From positions 62,001 to 126,000 of the forward strand of contig JAFAAN010000088.1 in NCBI GenBank assembly GCA_023426545.1: a stretch of 64,000 nucleotides of DNA. Reading direction: 5' to 3'. The notes beneath the pieces were generated by a model that saw only the letters and a list, made by a program, of their open reading frames with translations, searched no databases and had not been told where the DNA came from. Shown piece by piece: positions 41,007 through 50,751 of the stretch. Each line of letters starts with the position of its first letter. The first letter of the stretch is position 1. The stretch is from Pseudomonadota bacterium (GTDB taxonomy: Bacteria; Myxococcota; Myxococcia; Myxococcales; Myxococcaceae). The position numbers and the translations under genes were made by a program.

Positions 41007-42707
41007 TCAGTCCACCTTCGCCACGCGGCGGCGGTCTCCGAGGAACTCCTCCACGCCCCGGGCAATCGCCTTGGCGACCTCGGTCTGATAGGCCTTGGAC
41101 TTGAGACGTGCCTCTTCGTCTGGGTTTGAGAGGAACGACGTCTCCACCAGGATGGCCGGCATCTTCACGCCCAACAACACATAGAACAGCGCCTCTTTGT
41201 GGCCCAGGTCACGGATGTCCTTGTACTTGCTGGACAGGTCCGTCACGAGGCTGCGCTGCACGTGATTGGCGAGCCGGGTCGACTCCTCCGTGTTCGCCTT
41301 CGTCGCCAGGTCCGCCAGGATGAACTGCAGGTCGCTGATGCCCTTCTCCGACGACGCGTTCTCCCGCGCGGCCAGCCGGATGGAGTAGCGGTCCGCCGAC
41401 GTGTTGAGCGTGTACGTCTCGATGCCGCGCAGCGTCCGCTTCTCCGCCGCGTTGCAGTGGATGGAGATGAACAGGTCACCGTGCTCGGCGTTGGCGAACT
41501 TCGCGCGGTCCTCCAGCCGGATGAAGCGGTCATCGCTGCGGGTGAGGACCACGTCCAGGTCCTTCTCGCGCAGCTCCTCGGCCACCTTGAGGGCGATGGA
41601 CAGCGCCACGTCCTTCTCGCGCGTCCCGCCCTTGCCGATGGCGCCCGTGTCGTGGCCGCCGTGGCCCGGGTCGATGACCACGCGCCGCACCTTCAGGCCG
41701 AGCTGCTCGACCAGCGTCAGCTCCGTGCTGCGCGAGTGCTTCGCCACGGCCTTCAGGCGCGCCTGGGCCACCTGGTCGTCCACGGGACGGGTGATGGGGC
41801 GCGGCGGCTCGGGGGGCGCCGCCTTGGAGGCGACGGCGGCGGCCACCACGGCATCCAGGCTCTTCTCACGGGACGCCGCCTTCGGGGCGGCCTCCGTCTC
41901 CGTCTGGGGCACCACCGGGGCCGGCGCCCGCGCCATCTTCTCGATGGCCGCCACCAGCGAGGCCGCCGGACGCTCCGCCGGCGTCGACGCCTCCACCTCG
42001 GGCTCGACCACCGCCTCGGCCACGGTGATGGCTTCGCTGGAGGGGGCCTTCCCGGCGTCGTTCGCCTCGGCGGGGGCGGCCTTGGCGGCCCCCTTCGTGG
42101 CCTTCGCCACGGCGGGCGCCACCGGCTTCGCGGTGGACTTCGCGGGGGCCTTCGCCACGGCGGGCGCGGCCTTGCTCGGAGCGGGCGGCGGCGGCTTGGG
42201 CGCAGGCAGCGAGGCCAGCAGCTCCTTCATCTCCCGCGCCTTGTCCCCCTTGCCGTTGACGGCGAGCATCTCCGTGAGGACGCGGCGGGCGGCCTCCGGC
42301 TGGTCCAGGCGGTGGACGTGAATCTTCGCGAGCGCCAGCGCCCCGTCGTCCGACAGGCGGTGCTTCGGGTAGCCCTCGGTCAGCTTCGTGTAGTCCGCGA
42401 TGGAGGCCTTGAGGTCGTCCTCCACGAAGGAGATGCGGCTCAGCTCCTGGAGCAGCTCCGCCGCGGTGAACAGCGCGTCCGGCGCGCGGTCCGACTTCGG
42501 GAAGCGCGCCGCCACGGCCTCGAAGCGCGCCGCCACGTTGAGCCAGTGGTGGCGCAGCTTGCGGCGGGCCGCGTCGTCCTTCAGCGCGTAATAGACCTTG
42601 CGCGCACCCTGGTAGGCCTCTTCCGCCTCGTCGCGCTTGGCGGCCCCGACCGCGCTCGGGACGAGCAGCAGCAGCACGGGCAGCACGATGACGAGGCGCG
42701 AGTGCAT
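41007..42707 (-). CDS. N-acetylmuramoyl-L-alanine amidase (Amidase_3) with TPR-like N-terminus
   Basis: 566 residues with a signal peptide (VLPVLLLLVPSAVGA). Residues 25-170 are helical, YbgF/TPR-like (FEAVAARFPKSDRAPDALFTAAELLQEL). Residues 170-330 are a Pro/Ala/Lys-rich linker. The zinc amidase domain is 335-560: DPGHGGHDTGAIG (His349), KDVALSIALKV with its preceding Glu ligand, ISIHCNA (second His) and the catalytic VETSFLSNPDEE. It cleaves the bond between N-acetylmuramate and L-alanine in peptidoglycan, as AmiA/B/C do in cell separation. The long linker would span the periplasm. A terminator hairpin follows. Confidence 0.93.
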   Translation of the reverse strand: MHSRLVIVLPVLLLLVPSAVGAAKRDEAEEAYQGARKVYYALKDDAARRKLRHHWLNVAARFEAVAARFPKSDRAPDALFTAAELLQELSRISFVEDDLKASIADYTKLTEGYPKHRLSDDGALALAKIHVHRLDQPEAARRVLTEMLAVNGKGDKAREMKELLASLPAPKPPPPAPSKAAPAVAKAPAKSTAKPVAPAVAKATKGAAKAAPAEANDAGKAPSSEAITVAEAVVEPEVEASTPAERPAASLVAAIEKMARAPAPVVPQTETEAAPKAASREKSLDAVVAAAVASKAAPPEPPRPITRPVDDQVAQARLKAVAKHSRSTELTLVEQLGLKVRRVVIDPGHGGHDTGAIGKGGTREKDVALSIALKVAEELREKDLDVVLTRSDDRFIRLEDRAKFANAEHGDLFISIHCNAAEKRTLRGIETYTLNTSADRYSIRLAARENASSEKGISDLQFILADLATKANTEESTRLANHVQRSLVTDLSSKYKDIRDLGHKEALFYVLLGVKMPAILVETSFLSNPDEEARLKSKAYQTEVAKAIARGVEEFLGDRRRVAKVD

Positions 42708-42794
42708 GGGCTTCCTCCGGATGGGTACGAGCTACAGGCGTGTGTCACACAGCCCCACCCCCCCGGCAAATTTTCGACCCCTCCCTTCTGCGCC

Positions 42795-43559
42795 TCAGCG
42801 CAGCCACCCCAGGACCCCCGCCAGGTCCTGGTCGATGACGCGCGCCCAGCCCGGCTGCCGCGGCACCACCGCGGCCAGCACCTTCTCGCCGTTGCGCACC
42901 GGCGCCCGGCCAGGACGCACCCGCGCGCGGACCGCGTGCTTCACGTCCTGCCGGAAGTAGTGGGCGGGAAAGGACACCTCGCCCCGCGACTCGGGCAGCG
43001 GCCCGTCCGGCGTCAGCCACACCAGCGCGCCCAGCCGCAGGGGCTCCACCTCCGAGCGCCACAGGCGCCGCAGCTCCCAGACGAAGAGTCCCACCGCCAC
43101 CAGCACGCCCAGGCCGATGCCCCAGGGAACCAGCCCCACCCGGAGCGCCCTCGCCCGGGCGAAGCCGGCCTCGCGCGGACGGTCCGGGCTTGCCGGGTCC
43201 ACCAGCAGCGTCACCCGGGCGCCCCGGCCCAGCCCCTCGGCGTACTCGGCGAAGGTCCGCACGCCGGACACGGAGTGCTCCACCGCGTCGAACGTGTAGA
43301 GGACCTCCAGCGTCCCCTCCCCGCCTTCCCGGTCGTCCCTGGGGGGCAGGCGGGAGGCCACCACCAGCCCCTCCACCTCCTCGGCGCGAGACGCGAAGCC
43401 CTGCTCCTCCACGAAGAAGCGCCCGGCCCAGCCCGCGCCGGCCCCCAGCACCGCCACGGCCAGCAGGCCCAGCACCGCGCCGCGCACCAGGCGCCCCACG
43501 GCGCCGGGGACCTGCCTCAGTTGGACCTGCCGGGGAGCGTGCGGGATGGCCAGCTGCAT
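42795..43559 (-). CDS. DUF3592 membrane protein
   Basis: 254 residues from ATG 43559; the frame continues upstream but that part is non-coding in character. One membrane helix lies near residues 25-45 (AVLGLLAVAVLGAGAGWAGRFF) and another near 140-160 (VGLVPWGIGLGVLVAVGLFVWEL). They flank a beta-rich extracytoplasmic domain (TLEVLYTFDAVEHSVSGVRTF; GRGARVTLLVDPASPDRPRE) that is the DUF3592 pattern of YxF...VxYdPxxP. The C-terminal 90 residues are cytoplasmic. The function of the family is unknown. Confidence 0.8.
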   Translation of the reverse strand: MQLAIPHAPRQVQLRQVPGAVGRLVRGAVLGLLAVAVLGAGAGWAGRFFVEEQGFASRAEEVEGLVVASRLPPRDDREGGEGTLEVLYTFDAVEHSVSGVRTFAEYAEGLGRGARVTLLVDPASPDRPREAGFARARALRVGLVPWGIGLGVLVAVGLFVWELRRLWRSEVEPLRLGALVWLTPDGPLPESRGEVSFPAHYFRQDVKHAVRARVRPGRAPVRNGEKVLAAVVPRQPGWARVIDQDLAGVLGWLR

Positions 43560-43608
43560 AGGGCCTCGCAGCCTACTCCAAGCGCGAGGACCGCACGCAT
43601 CCGCGGCC

Positions 43609-44631
43609 TCACGGCTGCGCCGGCAGCCGCACCCAGACGCCCCGGAAGTGCTTGCGCGATGCATCCTTCAGCCGCTTGCACGCGACGCCCTCCACCAGCG
43701 CCGTGCCGTCGTCGCTCAGCAGGAGGATTTCATCCGCGTCCTCGGGCGTGAAGAAGGCCTCCGGGTTGAGCCCCGTCAGGTCCACCGAGTCCACGGCCAC
43801 CGGCGCGTCCGCGCCGCCCCGCCAGGTGAAGAGTCGCGAGGTGGCCTCGCCCGCCGTACCACCGCTGATGATGAGGTAGCGCCCGCGCCACCACGACAGC
43901 GAGCGGATGCCCAGGCCCCCCAGGTCGAGCCGCACCGGCTCACCCAGTCGCGCCCGGGCCGTCCCCTCCACCAGCGCCACCGGGTTGAGGACGGGCACCA
44001 GCAACGCCTTGCCCTCGGGCACCGGGCTGCGAAAGCCGACGAGGATGGAGCGCCCGTCCGGCATGGCCGTCATGCCCTCGATGTTCAGCCCGCCGGGCTC
44101 CTTGGGCGCCTTGGTCTCGGCGCCGTCGAGCCCGAAGCGGGCCAGCTGCGGCGCGGCGAGCAGATCATCCAGCAGGTGCGTATACGGCCGGCCCACCATC
44201 CGGGGACCGGCGTCCGTCCCCTCCGTGGCGAAGAAGCGCAGGCGGCTGGGCGCCTTCTTCCCGGAGCTGCTCCGTCCATGGGACGTGAGCCAGAAGGACA
44301 GCGCCCCCAGGCCCGTGGCCGCCTCGATGTCCACCTCGGGGGGCTTCTTCTTCGCGCGTGGGAGCTCCAGGTCCGGGGACAGGTCCACGCTCTGCACCGG
44401 CGGGCCGCCCCGGCGCGCGTCGTAGACGCGGAGGATGTTGTCCTCGTCGTCACCCACCACGAACAGGCTGCCCCCGAGCGCCACCGCGCCGGAGGCGTCA
44501 CACATGCCTTCGAAGACGAGCACGTCGCGGCCCGCCACGGACGCGGCGGCCACGGCGCCGGGCCGCTCACGCACGCCGTGCGCTGAACACCCCCAGACCA
44601 GGACAGCCATGCAGACTGGCAGCAGCTTCAT
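43609..44631 (-). CDS. DUF3616 lipoprotein, beta-propeller-like
   Basis: 340 residues from ATG 44631. A short signal peptide ends with LVWGC (Cys15), a probable though non-ideal lipobox. The body matches DUF3616: FEGMCDASGAVALGGSLFVVGDDEDNILRVYD, IEAATGLGALSFWLTSHGRSSSGK, GGLNIEGMTAMPDGRSILVGFRSP and PEAFFTPEDADEILLLSDDG. These are repeated blades of a propeller like those of phytase-like and esterase-like proteins. The D/E-rich loops could bind Ca2+, but catalysis is not established. It lies between mutS and the DUF3592 gene in the same direction. Confidence 0.82.
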   Translation of the reverse strand: MKLLPVCMAVLVWGCSAHGVRERPGAVAAASVAGRDVLVFEGMCDASGAVALGGSLFVVGDDEDNILRVYDARRGGPPVQSVDLSPDLELPRAKKKPPEVDIEAATGLGALSFWLTSHGRSSSGKKAPSRLRFFATEGTDAGPRMVGRPYTHLLDDLLAAPQLARFGLDGAETKAPKEPGGLNIEGMTAMPDGRSILVGFRSPVPEGKALLVPVLNPVALVEGTARARLGEPVRLDLGGLGIRSLSWWRGRYLIISGGTAGEATSRLFTWRGGADAPVAVDSVDLTGLNPEAFFTPEDADEILLLSDDGTALVEGVACKRLKDASRKHFRGVWVRLPAQP

Positions 44632-44749
44632 GGCCCCACACTTGGTCATGACCGGCGCAAGGGGGGAGTGCCCTGGCGGCGACTGTGGGTTGCGCGACAC
44701 GCGGCACGGCGACGTCGGCCACCGTGCCGGGCTCGATGCGGCCGAGCAG

Positions 44750-47527
44750 CTACTCCAGCTCGCGCTGGAGCCGCGCCAGCAGGTTGAGCGCGTCCAGCGG
44801 CGTCATCCGGTCGATGGAGGCCGCCTTCAGCGCGTCCAGCGCCTTCTGCTGCGCGGCGCTCACCCCCGCCGGGGCCTGCTGCGCGGGCGCCGGGTCCGAG
44901 ACGAACAGCCCCAACTGGCTCGAAGAGGCCGCGCCACCGCGGCGCCCCCCCGCGGGCTGCCGCACGGCCACCCGGGGCCGTCCCGCGTCATCCAGCTCCC
45001 CGGATTCGAGGTTCTGGAGCAGCTCGCGCGCGCGCCCGACGACCTCCGGAGGCAGGCCCGCCAGCTTCGCCACCTCGATGCCGTAGGAGCGGCTCGCCCC
45101 GCCCGGCACCAGCTTGCGCAGGAAGATGACCTTGCCGTTCTGCTCCTTCACCGCGACGCACAGGTTCTTCACCCGGGACCGCTCGCGGGCCAGGTCCACC
45201 AGCTCGTGGTAGTGCGTGGCGAACAGCGCGCGCGCCCCCACCTTGTCGTGCAGGTGCTCCGCCACCGCCCAGGCGATGGAGAGCCCGTCGAAGGTGGACG
45301 TGCCACGGCCAATCTCATCCAGGATGATGAGGCTCCTGCGCGTGGCGTGGTGGAGGATGTGGCTGGTCTCCGTCATCTCCACCATGAAGGTGGACTGGCC
45401 GCGCGCCAGGTTGTCCGCCGCGCCCACGCGCGTGAAGATGCGGTCGCACAGGCCGATGCGCGCCGCCTTCGCCGGGACGAACGAGCCCGCCTGCGCCATC
45501 AGCGCCGTCAGCGCCACCTGCCGCATCACCGTGCTCTTGCCCGCCATGTTGGGGCCGGTGATCACCAACAGCTGCGCGTCCTCCGCCGGGTCCAGGCGAA
45601 CGTCGTTGGGGACGAAGGAATCCCCCGCCCCCAGCATGCGCTCCACCACCGGGTGCCGCCCGCCGGTGATGCTGAGCGCCTCCGAGGCGTCCACCTCCGG
45701 CCGCGTGTAGCCGTACTCCGCCGCGCACCGCGCGAACGACAGCAGCGCGTCCCCCGTGGCCACCGCCTCCGCCGCGGAGCGGATGCGCGGCGCCGCCGCC
45801 ACCACCTGCGCGCGCAGCTCCTCGAAGAGCTGGAGCTCCAGCGCGCACCGGCGCTCCTCGGCGGTGAGCACCTGCTCCTCGTACTCCTTCAGCTCCGGCG
45901 TGACGAAGCGCTCCGAGTTCACCGTGGTCTGCTTGCGGATGTAGTCCTTGGGCACCCGGTCCAGGTTCGACTTCGTCACCTCCAGGTAGTAGCCGAAGAC
46001 CTTGTTGTAGCGGACCTTCAGCGAGGAGATGCCGGTCCGCTCCTTCTCCCGCTGCTCGATCTGGAGCAGCAGGTCCTTGCCGGACGTCGACAGCGCCACC
46101 AGCTTGTCCAGCTCCGCGTGGAAGCCGGCGCGAATCATGCCGCCATCCTTCAGCGTCACCGGCGGCTCGTCCGCCACCGCGCGCGACAGCAGGTCCGCCA
46201 GCTCCGGCAGCGCCGTCAGCGGCCCCGTCAGCGACTTGAGCAGCGCCGCCTCGCACCGCCCCAGCACCGCCGCCACCCGAGGAAGCTGCGCCAGCGACAC
46301 GCCCAGCGCCCGCAAGTCCCTCGCGTTGCCCGCGCCCAGCGACAGCCGGCCGCACAGCCGCTCCAGGTCGCCGACCTCCCGGAGGAGCGTGGCCAGCTCC
46401 TCGCGCCACACGCTGCGCCCGGACAGCTCCTCCACCGCGTCCAGCCGCGCGTGGATCTCCGGCAGCGAGCCCAGCGGTGACGCCAGCCACCGCGCCAGCT
46501 TGCGCGCGCCCAGGCTGGTGACCGTCTTGTCCAGCACGCCCAGCAGCGAGCCCTTGCGCCCGCCATCCCGGAGCGAACGCAGCACCTCCAGGTTGGCCCG
46601 CGAGGACTCGTCCATCAGGAGGTTGCCGCCGCGCTCCTGCCGACTCAGCCGGTCCACGTGCGCCGCCGCCGTCTTCTGGGTGTCCTTCAGGTAGCGGAGC
46701 GCCGCGCCCGCGGCCCCGGCGGCCAGGGGCGCGTCATCCAGCCCGAAGGCGGACAGCGACTGCACCGAGAAGTGACTCCGCAGGTAGGCCGAGGCCCGGG
46801 TGGGCTCGAAGGAGGCGGCCTCCCCCTCCGCGAGCGCCGGCGTGCGCGTCAGGCGAGTGAACAGCTGCGCCACCTCCGGCGCGTCCCGCTTCCCGTCCGG
46901 CACCAGCAGCTCGCGCGGCTCCACGCGCGACAGCGACTCCGCCAGCTCCGCGATGCCCGGGGCCTCCAGGGCCAGGAACTCACCGGTGGAGGCCTCCAGC
47001 AGCGCCGCGCCCCAGCCCTTGTCGTTCCAGCAGATGGCCGCCAGGAAGTTGCTGGCCTGTGGCTCCAGCACCTCGTCATCCAGCACCATGCCGGGCGTGA
47101 TCACCCGGGTGACCTCGCGGCGGACGATGCCCGGCCCGCTGCCCGGCTCCTCCACCTGCTCGCAGATGGCGACCTTCAGGCCCTCGGAGACGAGCCGGGC
47201 GATGTAGCGCCGCGCGGAGTGGTACGGCACCCCGCACATGGGCACCTTGTCCGGGCCCTTGGAGCGCGCGGTGAGGGTGATCTGGAGCAGCTCCGAGGCC
47301 TTCACCGCGTCCTCGAAGAACATCTCGTAGAAGTCACCCAACCGGAAGAACAGCATCGCGTCCGGGTGGAGCGCCTTGACCTCCAGGTACTGGCGCATCA
47401 TCGGGGTCAGGGAGGCGATCTCCCGGGCGCCCGCGCCCTCGCTCACCGTCCCCACCTCCGGCGTCATGTCCCCGGGGAGGTCCACCGCTGCTGTCCTGCC
47501 TGCCTTCGCCTGCTGCGTCACGGCCAT
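44750..47527 (-). CDS. mutS: DNA mismatch repair protein MutS
   Basis: 925 residues from ATG 47527. The mismatch-binding domain I has the Phe-X-Glu motif in FFRLGDFYEMF. The ATPase has the Walker A loop TGPNMAGKSTVMRQ near residues 655-670, LIILDEIGRGTSTFDGLSIAWAV (signature and Walker B) and ALFATHYHEL. MutS recognises base mismatches and, with MutL, starts strand excision. A 50-residue non-conserved N-terminus precedes domain I. The C-terminal region (AAQQKALDALKAASIDRMTPLDALNLLARLQRELE) is the dimer/tetramer helix. It is divergent from nhaA across 149 bp. Confidence 0.96.
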   Translation of the reverse strand: MAVTQQAKAGRTAAVDLPGDMTPEVGTVSEGAGAREIASLTPMMRQYLEVKALHPDAMLFFRLGDFYEMFFEDAVKASELLQITLTARSKGPDKVPMCGVPYHSARRYIARLVSEGLKVAICEQVEEPGSGPGIVRREVTRVITPGMVLDDEVLEPQASNFLAAICWNDKGWGAALLEASTGEFLALEAPGIAELAESLSRVEPRELLVPDGKRDAPEVAQLFTRLTRTPALAEGEAASFEPTRASAYLRSHFSVQSLSAFGLDDAPLAAGAAGAALRYLKDTQKTAAAHVDRLSRQERGGNLLMDESSRANLEVLRSLRDGGRKGSLLGVLDKTVTSLGARKLARWLASPLGSLPEIHARLDAVEELSGRSVWREELATLLREVGDLERLCGRLSLGAGNARDLRALGVSLAQLPRVAAVLGRCEAALLKSLTGPLTALPELADLLSRAVADEPPVTLKDGGMIRAGFHAELDKLVALSTSGKDLLLQIEQREKERTGISSLKVRYNKVFGYYLEVTKSNLDRVPKDYIRKQTTVNSERFVTPELKEYEEQVLTAEERRCALELQLFEELRAQVVAAAPRIRSAAEAVATGDALLSFARCAAEYGYTRPEVDASEALSITGGRHPVVERMLGAGDSFVPNDVRLDPAEDAQLLVITGPNMAGKSTVMRQVALTALMAQAGSFVPAKAARIGLCDRIFTRVGAADNLARGQSTFMVEMTETSHILHHATRRSLIILDEIGRGTSTFDGLSIAWAVAEHLHDKVGARALFATHYHELVDLARERSRVKNLCVAVKEQNGKVIFLRKLVPGGASRSYGIEVAKLAGLPPEVVGRARELLQNLESGELDDAGRPRVAVRQPAGGRRGGAASSSQLGLFVSDPAPAQQAPAGVSAAQQKALDALKAASIDRMTPLDALNLLARLQRELE

Positions 47528-47644
47528 TCCCGCCCTTCTCTCATGGCCCCACCCCCGGATCAACGAACCGGTTTCCTACCCGCCAAGTTCCCTTACCACC
47601 CACCGCCGACATTCCCCGCGCCCCTGCGCCGAAAACGGATGCCA

Positions 47645-47662
47645 GCCCCGCCCGCGCGGGGC
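47645..47662 (+). promoter_or_regulatory. Hairpin in nhaA leader
   Basis: GCCCCGC-CCGC-GCGGGGC ends 14 bp before the nhaA ATG and could cover the ribosome site. A weak candidate for a structured control element. Confidence 0.35.
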
Positions 47663-47676
47663 ATCGTGCGCGCCGC

Positions 47677-49026
47677 ATGGCGCAGACTCCGAACTCCATC
47701 GAGGCCCGACCCCGCCCCCCCGTCCCCGCGCTCTTCCGCGTGGCCGTGGCCCCCCTTCGCGCGTTCTTCCGCCTGGAGGCCGCCAGCGGCATCCTGCTGG
47801 CGCTGTGCGCCGTGGCCGCCATGGTGTGGGCGAACTCGCCCTGGGCCGCCACGTATGCCGCGCTGTTCGAGGCCCGGATGGACGTGGGGGTGGCGGGCGC
47901 CCAGGGCCACTTCACCTTCCGGGAGCTCATCAACGACGGGCTGATGACGCTCTTCTTCTTCGTCGTCGGCATGGAGATCAAGCGCGAGCTGAGCTCGGGC
48001 GAGCTGCGCACGTTCTCCCGCGCGGTGCTGCCGCTCATCGCCGCGCTGGGGGGCATGATCGTCCCCGCCCTCGTCTACTCCCTCTTCAACTACGGCACGC
48101 CCGCCCAGGCCGGCTGGGCCATCCCCATGGCCACCGACATCGCCTTCGCCATTGGCTGCCTCACCCTGGTCAAGGCGCGGGTGGGCCATGGGCTGGTGGT
48201 GTTCCTCACCGCGCTGGCCATCTTCGACGACATCGGCGGCATCCTCGTCATCGCCCTGTTCTACGGGTCTGGCCTGCACGCCTCCTGGCTGCTGGGCGCG
48301 GCGGGCGTCGTCGCCGGGCTCGCGTGCCTCAACTACTTCCAGGTGCGCAACGGCGTGGCCTACGCGCTGGCGGGCGCGGCGCTGTGGTACGCCATGCACC
48401 ACGGCGGCATCCACGCCACGCTGGCGGGCGTGGTGCTGGGCATGTTCATCCCCGCACGCCCCCTGCGCCCCGGCCGGCAGGTGCTGGAGGAGCTGGGTCG
48501 CTATGTGGAGGAGACGCTGCGGACGGCCGCGGACGAGGCGGCGCGCGGCGCACAGATTCTCTACATCGAGGAGCGCCTGGAGGAGCTGGAGCCGCCCCTC
48601 AACCGCTTCGTGCACCTGTGGCACGTGCCCGTAGCGTATGGCATCGTTCCGCTCTTCGCCCTGGCCAACTCGGGCATCTCCCTGGCCGGCATGGGCTGGG
48701 CGGACCTGCTGCGCCCGCTGCCCCTGGGCATCATCGCGGGCCTCTTCGTGGGCAAGCAGGTGGGCATCTTCCTCTTCACGTGGGGCTCGGTGAAGCTGGG
48801 CGTGGCGGAGCGGCCTGGCGGCGCGCGGCTGTCGCAGCTGCACGGCGTGTCGGTGGTGGCGGGCATCGGCTTCACGGTGGCCCTCTTCGTGGCGGGGCTG
48901 GCCTTCGCCGGGCAGCCGGAGCTGCTGACGGAGGCCAAGCTGGGCATCCTGGTCGGCTCGCTGCTGTCCGCCGTCGTCGGCTATGTCCTCCTGCGCTTCG
49001 TGGCCAAGCCGCCCATCCCGGCGTAA
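47677..49026 (+). CDS. nhaA: Na+/H+ antiporter NhaA
   Basis: 449 residues, about 12 membrane segments. The family hallmarks are FFFVVGMEIKRELSSGEL (residues about 90-108), ATDIAFAIGCL with Asp154 and the ion-binding pair Asp184/Asp185 in IFDDIGGIL, plus the C-terminal SVVAGIGFTVALFVAGLAF. These correspond to Asp133, Asp163 and Asp164 of E. coli. A 60-residue soluble loop (ARPLRPGRQVLEELGRYVEETLRTAADEAA...) lengthens it beyond the 388-residue E. coli protein, as is common in this clade. Electrogenic Na+ (Li+) extrusion is expected. Confidence 0.95.
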   Translation: MAQTPNSIEARPRPPVPALFRVAVAPLRAFFRLEAASGILLALCAVAAMVWANSPWAATYAALFEARMDVGVAGAQGHFTFRELINDGLMTLFFFVVGMEIKRELSSGELRTFSRAVLPLIAALGGMIVPALVYSLFNYGTPAQAGWAIPMATDIAFAIGCLTLVKARVGHGLVVFLTALAIFDDIGGILVIALFYGSGLHASWLLGAAGVVAGLACLNYFQVRNGVAYALAGAALWYAMHHGGIHATLAGVVLGMFIPARPLRPGRQVLEELGRYVEETLRTAADEAARGAQILYIEERLEELEPPLNRFVHLWHVPVAYGIVPLFALANSGISLAGMGWADLLRPLPLGIIAGLFVGKQVGIFLFTWGSVKLGVAERPGGARLSQLHGVSVVAGIGFTVALFVAGLAFAGQPELLTEAKLGILVGSLLSAVVGYVLLRFVAKPPIPA

Positions 49027-49047
49027 CGTAGGGGCTCAGGAACGCTC

Positions 49048-50739
49048 GTGATTCTCCAGGACCTCAACCGCGTGCGGCAGATCACCGTCATCGCGGCTCG
49101 CCACGGCTTTGGCGAGCTGGCGGAGCGCGCGGGGCTGTGGCGCATCCTCGGACGCAAGGAGAAGGTGGAAGTCTCGCCGGAGGCCCAGCGCGCCTCCACC
49201 GCCCGGCGTTTCCGCATGCTGCTCAACGACCTGGGCCCCACCTTCGTCAAGCTGGGCCAGGTGCTGTCCACGCGCGCGGACCTGCTGCCCGCCGAGTACA
49301 TCGACGAGCTGTCGCTGCTCCAGGACCATGTGGAGCCCATTCCCCTGGAGCAGGTCCACGCGCAGATCGAGGAGTCGCTGGGCGCCAGCGTGGAGAGCCT
49401 GTTCGCCACCATCGACCCGACGCCCCTGGCCGCCGCGTCCATCGCCCAGGTGCACCGCGCGGTGACGCAGGAGGGCGACGAGGTGGTGGTGAAGGTGCAG
49501 CGGCCGGGCATCGCCGCGCGCATCGACTCCGACCTGGCCGTGCTGCGCAGCCTCGCCCGCCTCCTGGAGGCCGTGGTGGAGGAGACGGGTGTGTACACGC
49601 CCACCGGCATCGTGGACGAGTTCGACCGGGCCATCCGCGAGGAGCTGGACTTCATCAACGAGGCCACCAACATCCGGGCCTTCCTGGAGAACCACCGCGA
49701 GCGGCCGTACCTCAAGATTCCGTGCGTCTATTCCAGCCTGTCCAGCCGCACGGTGCTGACGCTGGAGTTCATCCGCGGCGTGAAGCTCAACCCGGCGGAG
49801 CTGAGCGAGGCCGAGCGCAAGGCCATTGCCCAGCACATCCTGGAGGCCTCCTTCCGGCAGCTCTTCGAGGACGGCCTGTTCCACGGAGACCCGCACCCGG
49901 GCAACCTCCTGCTGATGGAGGACCACCGGCTGGCGCTGCTGGACTTCGGCGTGGTGGGCCGGCTGTCGCGGCCCATGCAGGAGACGCTGGTCATGCTGTG
50001 CCTCGCGGTGGCGCTCAAGGACAGCGACTCCGTGGCGCGCATCCTCTACCGCGTGGGCGTGCCCGACGCGCGCGCCAACCTGGTGGGCTTCCGCAACGAC
50101 ATCGAGGCGCTGCTCGGCCAGCACCTGGCGACCACGCTGGGACAGGTGGACACGCGCTCGCTGCTGAGGGACCTGCTGGACCTGGCGGTGAAGTACCGCA
50201 TCCGCATCCCCAAGGAGTATGCGCTGCTCAGCCGCGCCTCCGTGTCCACGGAGGGCATGCTGCGCAGCCTGTACCCGGAGATGAACATCATCGAGGTGGC
50301 GCTGCCCTACGCCAAGGAGCTGCTCGCCGGGCGCTATGACCCGACGCAGCTCCAGGGCGGGCTGATGCGCACCCTGCTGCGCTTCCAGTCCATGGCGCAG
50401 GATCTGCCCACGCAGCTGTCGCAGATCCTGCTGGATATGGAGTCCGGCAAGTTCACCGTGACGGTGCGCGCCGACCAGTTCGACAAGTTGAACGAGAACC
50501 TGCGCAGCGCGGCGGTGATTGCCTTCATGGGCCTGTGCGCGTGCGGGTTCATCGTCGGCGCCTTCATCTCCTTCGCGCCCAAGCCCTGGATGTACGGCAA
50601 CGTGCCGGTGATGGGCGTCATCGGCATCGCCGTGGCGGCGGCCTTCTTCGGCGCGGCCATCACCTGGTATCTCTTCGGCGGGCGCGGCCTGGGCAAGGTG
50701 CGCCTGAGCCGCTTCCTCAAGAGGCGCCCGCGCAAGTAG
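49048..50739 (+). CDS. ABC1/UbiB-family atypical kinase
   Basis: 563 residues from GTG 49048. The KxGQ motif is LGPTFVKLGQVLSTRADLLP (Lys68). The atypical kinase core includes AAASIAQVHRA (the A-rich loop replacing the P-loop), VVVKVQRPG with the ATP Lys, EELDFINEATN and the metal loop HGDPHPGNLLL. Two C-terminal membrane helices (VIAFMGLCACGFIVGAFI; VMGVIGIAVAAAFFGAAITWYLF) match UbiB. UbiB supports quinone biosynthesis or lipid homeostasis through ATPase activity; which of these applies here is unclear, as myxobacteria use menaquinone. It is 21 bp after nhaA and probably co-transcribed. Confidence 0.9.
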   Translation: MILQDLNRVRQITVIAARHGFGELAERAGLWRILGRKEKVEVSPEAQRASTARRFRMLLNDLGPTFVKLGQVLSTRADLLPAEYIDELSLLQDHVEPIPLEQVHAQIEESLGASVESLFATIDPTPLAAASIAQVHRAVTQEGDEVVVKVQRPGIAARIDSDLAVLRSLARLLEAVVEETGVYTPTGIVDEFDRAIREELDFINEATNIRAFLENHRERPYLKIPCVYSSLSSRTVLTLEFIRGVKLNPAELSEAERKAIAQHILEASFRQLFEDGLFHGDPHPGNLLLMEDHRLALLDFGVVGRLSRPMQETLVMLCLAVALKDSDSVARILYRVGVPDARANLVGFRNDIEALLGQHLATTLGQVDTRSLLRDLLDLAVKYRIRIPKEYALLSRASVSTEGMLRSLYPEMNIIEVALPYAKELLAGRYDPTQLQGGLMRTLLRFQSMAQDLPTQLSQILLDMESGKFTVTVRADQFDKLNENLRSAAVIAFMGLCACGFIVGAFISFAPKPWMYGNVPVMGVIGIAVAAAFFGAAITWYLFGGRGLGKVRLSRFLKRRPRK

Positions 50740-50751
50740 CCGGGCGCCGCG

